Assembly (NCBI GenBank): GCA_964462295.1
Contig: CAYWXH010000057.1
Coordinates: 1-10,706 of the forward strand
Source of the DNA: JALVIU01 sp964462295
GTDB taxonomy: Bacteria; Atribacterota; JALVIU01
Direction of reading: 5' to 3'
DNA: 10,706 bases
A program made the position numbers and the translations under genes. Of the stretch, positions 5,961-10,706 are shown piece after piece. The notes under the pieces were generated by a model. The model saw only the letters and a list, made by a program, of their open reading frames with translations. It was not told the DNA's origin and searched no databases. The first letter of the stretch is position 1, and every line of letters begins with the position of its first letter.

Positions 5961-7208
5961 TTATTTTACATATTTTTCTACAAATGCCCGTAGGGCATCT
6001 TCGAAGATATTTTCAGGTGGATTTACAAGTCCTGCGCCCACCTGACCAATTCCGGGTTTCTTATGGGCTATACCTGTATTTATCTGAGGCAAGATCCCCT
6101 TCTCTATCACCTTTCTTATATCTATTCCTGTAGGTGTACCACGGAAATTAAGATATGGAATTTTGTATGTATCATTTTCTGCTGCAGTAATTTCATACAT
6201 TTTTAGCGTGAAGTTCATAGCATCTTTTGGTGTTCCACCTACAAATTGTACTATAGCAGGGGCAGATGCCATAGCAAATCCACCATATCCTGCTGTTTCA
6301 GTAATAGTGCTATCCCCAATATCGGGGTTTGCATCATCATCTGTGAATCCTGGGAACAAAAGTCCCTTTACCATAAGCGCAGGTCCTACAAACCATTCCT
6401 CAGGCAAACCACTTACCCTTATACCAAAGTCTGTTCCATTTCTTGCCATTGTTGTAACTATGGTACTTCCTTCTATCCATTCTGCTGCCTGTGTTGTAGC
6501 CTTTCCTGCAGGCATAGAAAGATTTAGGAAGAAATGGTCATTTCCGTTTATAAATTTAAGCACACGAGATTTTACCTCTTCTGGATAGTCTGTTTCTACA
6601 AGGTATGGTGCTATCTCTCTTATAAATAAAGATGTACCTGCCTTATTTCTATTATGACACTCATCACCCATTTGAAGTGCTTGTGCAATGAGATTTTTAA
6701 GATTTATTGGCCCAGAAAGTTTGAGTGTATCACGAAGGACAGGATATAATTCTTCCTCCATCCATTTTAATCTTGTTATTACTTCATCATCATATGCACC
6801 GTATCTTAGAACCTTTCCAAGACCTTCGTTCATTGTACAGTATGCCTTGTTGCCATAGGTGGTATTTTCTACGATAAATACTGGCATAGAATAGGTTGCC
6901 ACCCCTGCCATAGGGCCTACTCCATTGTGATGATGCCATGGGGAAAATTCAATTTCACCAGATGATGCAAGCTCTATTGCCTCTTCTTCATTTTTTGCAA
7001 GCCCTTCATAGATAAGTCCACCAATTACTGCACCCTTTAGGGGGCCACACATTCTGTCCCATGTAATAGGGGGTCCTGCATGAAGTATCATTTTTTTCTT
7101 CATGCCAGGGACTACATTCCCAGCTATATCAAGCCCAACAAGTGTGGGTTGACTCTTTTGCATACGCTCTATTGCCTCTTTGTTTGCTCGTTCTATACTT
7201 ATACCCAT
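5961..7208 (-). CDS. DUF1116 protein, AllG/YlbE-like carbamoyltransferase subunit
   Basis: A 415-residue member of the DUF1116 family, matching E. coli YlbE (AllG) in length and along its whole course. YlbE is assigned as a subunit of oxamate carbamoyltransferase, which interconverts carbamoyl phosphate + oxamate and oxalurate + phosphate. Conserved stretches seen here are HAGPPITWDRMCGPLKGA (43-60), FSPWHHHNGVGPMAG (88-102), VENTTYGNKAYCTMNEGLGK (113-132), GDECHNRN (181-188), RNGTDFGIRVSGL (256-268), GDSTITETAGYGG (298-310) and NTGIAHKKPGIGQVGAG (377-393). The histidines, cysteines and acidic residues in these blocks are candidates for the active site, but I cannot assign roles. AGGAGG (7215-7220), six bases before the ATG, overlaps the stop of the small upstream gene. 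The substrate in this organism is unknown. Confidence 0.88.
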   Translation of the reverse strand: MGISIERANKEAIERMQKSQPTLVGLDIAGNVVPGMKKKMILHAGPPITWDRMCGPLKGAVIGGLIYEGLAKNEEEAIELASSGEIEFSPWHHHNGVGPMAGVATYSMPVFIVENTTYGNKAYCTMNEGLGKVLRYGAYDDEVITRLKWMEEELYPVLRDTLKLSGPINLKNLIAQALQMGDECHNRNKAGTSLFIREIAPYLVETDYPEEVKSRVLKFINGNDHFFLNLSMPAGKATTQAAEWIEGSTIVTTMARNGTDFGIRVSGLPEEWFVGPALMVKGLLFPGFTDDDANPDIGDSTITETAGYGGFAMASAPAIVQFVGGTPKDAMNFTLKMYEITAAENDTYKIPYLNFRGTPTGIDIRKVIEKGILPQINTGIAHKKPGIGQVGAGLVNPPENIFEDALRAFVEKYVK

Positions 7209-7219
7209 AATTTGCCTCC

Positions 7220-7411
7220 TTATTTGAGAGCTTCTAATTTATCAAGAAGATCCAGAAGTTCTTTTTTACCCTTTGCAGGTGGTCTCCAATCCACCTCTAT
7301 TACCTTTACTCCTTGTTTTCTTAAATCTTCTGCAAAGCTTTCAAGCCCTATATTTATAACCTTTAATTTTTTCCCAAACAGGGTTTCATTTATCTTAGAA
7401 ATGGTAATCAC
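7220..7411 (-). CDS. Small FdrA-associated protein, 63 residues
   Basis: A short protein between the FdrA-like and DUF1116 genes. The core LKVINIGLESFAEDL...VKVIEVDWRPPAKG (16-48) reads as a small alpha/beta domain with a conserved DWRPP turn. From memory, similar small proteins beside fdrA are often annotated as 'fdrA domain protein'; no function is established to my knowledge. It is clearly not the missing N-terminus of the DUF1116 protein, which is complete. The only standard start is GTG (7409-7411), overlapping the fdrA stop by GTGA, but that GTG lies inside the sequence AAGGGGGTGA, which is itself a strong Shine-Dalgarno match. An ATT at codon 4 (7400-7402) has ideal spacing and could be the real start. 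Tight packing in the operon suggests a subunit or accessory role in the carbamoyltransferase complex. Confidence 0.75.
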   Translation of the reverse strand: MITISKINETLFGKKLKVINIGLESFAEDLRKQGVKVIEVDWRPPAKGKKELLDLLDKLEALK

Positions 7412-7417
7412 CCCCTT
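7407..7417 (-). promoter_or_regulatory. Shine-Dalgarno overlapping a stop and a GTG start
   Basis: On the minus strand AAGGGGGTGAT differs from the ideal AAGGAGGTGAT at one base. It contains both the fdrA stop (TGA) and the GTG that begins the small open frame. Initiation at that GTG would have no spacer, so either termination-reinitiation or a downstream ATT start must be used. Confidence 0.55.
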
Positions 7418-8964
7418 TTCGCAATTTTTATAGCCATTCTTACAGCTTGTATATTACTTGGCATAACTACTACACCTGCACTCTCTAACTTTCTTACCTG
7501 TTCGGAAAGTGGTTGTGGGTCATCTTCGGTACCACATACAGATGCGACTACAGAAAGATATCTACCATCTTTTGTTGCCTCTTCCTTTGCCTTCTTTATG
7601 GCATCCAATAGGGATCCTGCAGGATCTGGGTTAGAACCATAACCAAGCACCACATCTAATAGTATTACAGCAACTTCTGGGTCTTTTGCCTCTTCCTCTA
7701 TTCTTTCTGCACGGAGGGTAGAGTCTATCATAGGATGTGGTCTTCCTACTGTAAATTCATCTTCTCCTAAATCGATAACTGTATGTTCCTTGCTCTTTAA
7801 GGAATCCTCTAATTTAAACTCTGGAGAAAGTGGTGCATTGGAATATACCCCACCAAACTCTCTTGTCATAAATAGCATAGCCTCATCACACAGAGTACCC
7901 CCAGAGTAAAGACCCCTTATATATTTCTGCTCAGGCTTCATCCCTTCAGTTTCTCTCTTTACAATTTCTTCTACCTTTTCTCTTGGTATGGAAAACTCTG
8001 GTGCATCTTTTGGCTCTTCCCCTTTGGATAATGCTACAGCCTTAACTGCTGCATCTTCTAAACTTTCTGAAAACACAAGACCATATTCATTTACAAGCTC
8101 TGCTGTCCCACCTATAAAGTGTACAACAACAGGTTTTCCTGTTTCCTTTGCTACATCAAGTACCTTTCTTGCCACAGATTCTGCAGGGGGTTTGGAGACC
8201 AAAAGTATTACTTTGGTATCAGGGTCTTCCGCAAGTGCCTTTATTCCATCTATCATCATAATGCCACCAATTGCCTCTTTTAGGTCTCTACCACCTGTTC
8301 CAATAAGTTGGGTTATTCCACTTCCGTTTTTTGCGATAATAGTAGATGTCTCTTGTGCCCCTGTACCTGATGCAGCAACAATGCCTATTGGCCCTTTTGC
8401 AACTACATTGGCAAAGGCTAGGGCTGCACCATTTATTATTGCTGTACCACAGTCAGGCCCCATTACTAAAAGGCCTCTTTCGTGTGCAAGTTTTTTAAGT
8501 TCTAATTCTTCCTCGATTGTGACATTATCACTAAATAGGTGGACATGTCTGTCTTTTAAGAGTGCTTTCCTTGCCTCTCTTGCCGCAAACTGTCCAGGTA
8601 CGGATATGAGTACCAAATTTGCATCAGGATTTGCATCCATTGCAGAATCAATAGATTGAGGTTTTACTTCTTCGCCCTCTTCCTCTTCCTGTTTTGATGA
8701 GAGGAGCTCCTCTACCTTAGCTACTGCCTTTTCAAATACCCCTTCATCAGCTACTTTCATAGAGATAATGAGGTCATTAGCAGTTACTCCTTCTAGTTCT
8801 GAGGTAAAGAGCCCTAAGTCCTTTGCAAGGGCTATATTATGCTCTGTACCCATCCCTACAAGAACCTCTTCTACACCATCTAACTTTTTGATATCATTAG
8901 TGATGATCATGAGGGTTACCGAATCATAATACGAATTTTTCTTCACCAGTGTCTTAACTGTCAT
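7408..8964 (-). CDS. FdrA/AllF-like carbamoyltransferase subunit (succinyl-CoA synthetase-like fold)
   Basis: A 518-residue FdrA-family protein (E. coli FdrA/AllF is about 555). Residues 1-88 form a small N-terminal domain, followed by an acidic linker (about 90-104). Next comes a Rossmann-type domain resembling the CoA-binding part of succinyl-CoA synthetase (NLVLISVPGQFAAREARKAL 116-135, VMGPDCGTAIING 167-179, GIVAASGTGAQE 194-205). A second ligase-like domain with GLYSGGTLCDEA (351-362), LLDVVLGYGSNPDP (435-448) and SVCGTEDDPQ (475-484) ends the protein. The GHAGA phosphohistidine motif of true succinyl-CoA synthetases is not seen, so the old name 'acyl-CoA synthetase' is probably wrong. 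In E. coli it acts with YlbE and YlbF as oxamate carbamoyltransferase. The ATG overlaps the stop of the DUF2877 gene (ATGA), with AGGAGG (8972-8977) seven bases upstream, so translational coupling and co-production are expected. Confidence 0.9.
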   Translation of the reverse strand: MTVKTLVKKNSYYDSVTLMIITNDIKKLDGVEEVLVGMGTEHNIALAKDLGLFTSELEGVTANDLIISMKVADEGVFEKAVAKVEELLSSKQEEEEGEEVKPQSIDSAMDANPDANLVLISVPGQFAAREARKALLKDRHVHLFSDNVTIEEELELKKLAHERGLLVMGPDCGTAIINGAALAFANVVAKGPIGIVAASGTGAQETSTIIAKNGSGITQLIGTGGRDLKEAIGGIMMIDGIKALAEDPDTKVILLVSKPPAESVARKVLDVAKETGKPVVVHFIGGTAELVNEYGLVFSESLEDAAVKAVALSKGEEPKDAPEFSIPREKVEEIVKRETEGMKPEQKYIRGLYSGGTLCDEAMLFMTREFGGVYSNAPLSPEFKLEDSLKSKEHTVIDLGEDEFTVGRPHPMIDSTLRAERIEEEAKDPEVAVILLDVVLGYGSNPDPAGSLLDAIKKAKEEATKDGRYLSVVASVCGTEDDPQPLSEQVRKLESAGVVVMPSNIQAVRMAIKIAKRG

Positions 8965-9866
8965 ACAATTACCTCCTTGGTTTCTCTGTATAGGTGTTTT
9001 AATACATAATCAATCCCAAAAATAAGACCTGCCAGAATACTTGCCCCAGATGTCCCTCCATACTCTATTAAGAATCTTATATTTTCCATGTCAAAGGCCC
9101 TTCTTCCAAGAAGGTCTTTTATAATCTCTCTCAAGAGGAAAAAGGCCTCACCCTTTGCCGCAAGTGTTAAAAAAGTAGCACTTATTAGGTTTGTTTTAGT
9201 AGGTATTATCTCTAGGAGAGGAGATATTATCCTATCCAATCTGTCAGTTAGATTTAAATATCTTCCAAAATAGTATAGGATTATAAGAAATCCTGATAAG
9301 AAGTCATCCCCTGATGGGGTAAGGCCATCTCCTAACCCTACTATACCTTCTATTACCTCTAAATTCATATGATTATCTTCCATGATCTCTATGAGTATGG
9401 GAAGTATTTTTTTAGAAAAGGGAGAGTGGGGAAATACATCTATTACAAGTGGAAGGAGCCCTTTGTTCCACTTCATTACTTTTATAAAGAATTTCAAAGT
9501 TTCTATATTTTTTTGAATGACATGAGGAGGAGAGAGGGGCCCAAAGTATCTAAAAGAAGAATCCCAGGTAATTTTGTTACCCAAATTTACATATAATTTT
9601 CTATTTAAAAATATAAGATAATCATCTTTATATACAACTTTTTCATGGGGTAGGATATGCCAATTTGTGAAATCTTCTTCATCTATTACGATAGAAATAG
9701 GGTTTCTATAAATTTCTTTCTTTTTTGAAAGGAGGGTAAGGAGGGTCTTTTCAGGGGTAAGAATATTTATGGAATTTTTAAAGACAGAGTGTACCCTCCC
9801 TTCATTTTGAAGAGTTTTAAGTATTCTTAGACTGTTTTTGCTAAAAAAATAGGCCTTTTTTTCCAT
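8961..9866 (-). CDS. DUF2877 protein, AllH/YlbF-like carbamoyltransferase subunit
   Basis: First gene of the operon, 301 residues. The DUF2877 signature is clear: GLGDGLTPSGDDFLSGFLII (177-196), and near the C-terminus GGTSGASILAGLIFG (270-284). The N-terminal 120 residues are weakly conserved and rich in beta-type hydrophobic stretches. E. coli YlbF (AllH), about 270 residues, is the third subunit assigned to oxamate carbamoyltransferase. Gene order here is H-F-(small)-G-kinase, whereas E. coli has F-G-H-kinase. There is no Shine-Dalgarno before the ATG. The promoter -10 ends seven bases upstream, so the mRNA probably starts at or next to the ATG. The stop overlaps the fdrA start by four bases. 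Confidence 0.85.
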   Translation of the reverse strand: MEKKAYFFSKNSLRILKTLQNEGRVHSVFKNSINILTPEKTLLTLLSKKKEIYRNPISIVIDEEDFTNWHILPHEKVVYKDDYLIFLNRKLYVNLGNKITWDSSFRYFGPLSPPHVIQKNIETLKFFIKVMKWNKGLLPLVIDVFPHSPFSKKILPILIEIMEDNHMNLEVIEGIVGLGDGLTPSGDDFLSGFLIILYYFGRYLNLTDRLDRIISPLLEIIPTKTNLISATFLTLAAKGEAFFLLREIIKDLLGRRAFDMENIRFLIEYGGTSGASILAGLIFGIDYVLKHLYRETKEVIV

Positions 9867-9873
9867 TAATTAA

Positions 9874-9902
9874 ATTATAGAAATAAAAGACCTAAAAGTC
9901 AA
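9874..9902 (-). promoter_or_regulatory. Operon promoter for the carbamoyltransferase genes
   Basis: On the minus strand TTGACT (9897-9902), a 17-base spacer and TATAAT (9874-9879) form a near-perfect sigma-70 promoter. The predicted +1 is at about 9866-9868, next to the ATG at 9864-9866, so the transcript is expected to be leaderless. No operator-like palindrome is seen in the short upstream region apart from the AT-only one at 9916-9943. Confidence 0.75.
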
Positions 9903-9912
9903 GAAAAAATTT

Positions 9913-9943
9913 AAAAAAAATAAATAAAATTTTATTTATTTTT
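9913..9943 (-). terminator. AT-only palindrome behind the hydrolase gene, weak terminator candidate
   Basis: AAAAATAAATAAAA (9916-9929) is followed with no loop by its exact complement TTTTATTTATTTTT (9930-9943), a 28-bp perfect palindrome. On the minus strand it overlaps the hydrolase stop codon (9936-9938) and runs into eight T (9913-9920). It has no GC pair, so the hairpin would be weak. It might instead act as an UP-like element or simply be AT-rich spacer upstream of the operon promoter. Confidence 0.45.
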
Positions 9944-10706
9944 CAATATTTAGTTTTACCCCATTTTTATTCTTTGAAATCCAATTTTTGATACCTTCTA
10001 TTATTTTTTCCTGATCATTATCCATAGTAGCAACATGATAGGAATTTTCAAGGACAAGTATATCTTTTACTGTAGATGAGACATTTCCATAGATGTGTTT
10101 TTTATCAATTATGGGTACTAAATGGTCATGTTCTGATGCCATCATAAGAAGTGGGGCTATTACTTTGGGTAGGTCTTTTCTTACTTCTTCTGTAAGTCTA
10201 TAAAGTTCATAAGCCGATGTAATGGGAAATTTCTTATAAGCAGGTTCAAATACCTTATCTTTCTTTATGTCTGACCCGATACCTGGATGGACAAATATAA
10301 AGTATTTTAAAAAAGGTACCCATTTTACCATTTTGTCATGAACAAATATCGCAGGATTTATGAGGATAATACCCCTTATCTCATCAGGGTATTTTTCTGC
10401 AAGATAGAGTGTTAGGGTCCCTCCCATAGAAAGTCCCACTATAAAGATATTTGATGCCCTTTCTTTGAGCTTTAAAAATGCATTTTCAACATCTTTTTCC
10501 CAATCTTTGTATGTTACGCCTTCCATATTTCTCCAATTATCTGTTCCATGTCCTGAAAGTCTCGGTAGTTCTATATGATAGCCCCTTTGTGCAAAGTATG
10601 TAGCTATCTCTCTCATACTCTCAGGCATACCTGTAAATCCATGAATAAATAAGATACCCGTATCTTTATCTCCTGTATGGGAAAATGCCCTTCCCTCAGG
10701 TACTAT
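9936..10706 (-). CDS. Alpha/beta hydrolase (carboxylesterase / monoacylglycerol lipase type), 5' end outside window
   Basis: A serine hydrolase related to thermostable carboxylesterases and monoacylglycerol lipases. The frame stays open to the right edge: 26 codons upstream of the first internal ATG (10626-10628) read into FIHGFTG, the conserved oxyanion-hole motif. The true start is therefore beyond 10706, and starting at that ATG would cut off an essential part. In the visible 256 residues the catalytic triad is Ser93 in GLSMGG, Asp194 in ASEHDHLVP and His224 in NSYHVATMD. GHGTDNW (about 52-58) is also typical of the family. There is no sign of a signal peptide in the part seen. The natural substrate is unknown. 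The gene lies upstream of the carbamoyltransferase operon on the same strand, but the strong promoter and likely terminator between them argue for separate transcription. Confidence 0.9.
   Translation of the reverse strand: MVPEGRAFSHTGDKDTGILFIHGFTGMPESMREIATYFAQRGYHIELPRLSGHGTDNWRNMEGVTYKDWEKDVENAFLKLKERASNIFIVGLSMGGTLTLYLAEKYPDEIRGIILINPAIFVHDKMVKWVPFLKYFIFVHPGIGSDIKKDKVFEPAYKKFPITSAYELYRLTEEVRKDLPKVIAPLLMMASEHDHLVPIIDKKHIYGNVSSTVKDILVLENSYHVATMDNDQEKIIEGIKNWISKNKNGVKLNIEK

Noticed and set aside
7988..8659. A 223-codon plus-strand open frame opposite the FdrA-like gene
   Set aside because: It is an antisense shadow of a well-supported conserved gene, with a Ser/Ala/Pro-rich low-complexity translation. 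The same applies to the plus-strand frames opposite dnaG, arcC, rpoD and the DUF1116 gene.
10626..10628. ATG as the start of the hydrolase
   Set aside because: The frame is open upstream to the window edge and encodes the HGFTG oxyanion motif just before this ATG, so the gene begins outside the window.

Overview
The window is AT-rich bacterial chromosome with many AGA/AGG arginine and ATA isoleucine codons. It suggests an anaerobic, possibly thermophilic bacterium with a Firmicutes-like housekeeping sigma factor. The sequence alone does not fix the taxon. Coding density is high except in the first 650 bases.

Layout. (i) 1-649 has no credible gene. It holds a minus-strand promoter at the left edge, firing leftward out of the window, then a cluster of about eight short structured repeats with AGATTGC...GCAATGACA ends, then an Rrf2-gene promoter. 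(ii) 650-1099 (+) encodes an Rrf2-family regulator with three cysteines placed as in Fe-S binding IscR-type proteins. (iii) 1079-3935 (-) is the dnaG-rpoD pair (primase, then the main sigma factor). The rpoD terminator is embedded in the 3' end of the convergent rrf2 gene. (iv) 3936-4032 is a divergent control region with a perfect 13-bp-arm palindrome between two promoter candidates. (v) 4033-4965 (+) is a lone GT-B-type glycosyltransferase. (vi) 5000-9866 (-) is a five-gene, tightly coupled operon: a DUF2877 protein (AllH/YlbF-like), an FdrA/AllF-like protein, a 63-residue small protein, a DUF1116 protein (AllG/YlbE-like) and carbamate kinase. (vii) 9936-10706 (-) is an alpha/beta hydrolase whose 5' end lies beyond the right edge.

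The operon is the main biological system here. In E. coli the fdrA-ylbE-ylbF genes have been assigned as the subunits of oxamate carbamoyltransferase (AllFGH), next to a carbamate kinase. The expected logic is phosphorolysis of a carbamoylated compound such as oxalurate to carbamoyl phosphate, from which carbamate kinase makes ATP. No allantoin, ureidoglycolate or purine genes are visible, so the true substrate is open. The 63-residue protein between the FdrA and DUF1116 genes could be an extra subunit.

Other points are two promoters whose predicted +1 falls on or next to the start ATG (leaderless mRNAs, including that of the carbamoyltransferase operon), a small ORF whose only standard start codon lies inside its own Shine-Dalgarno sequence, and compensatory stem changes among the left-edge repeats.
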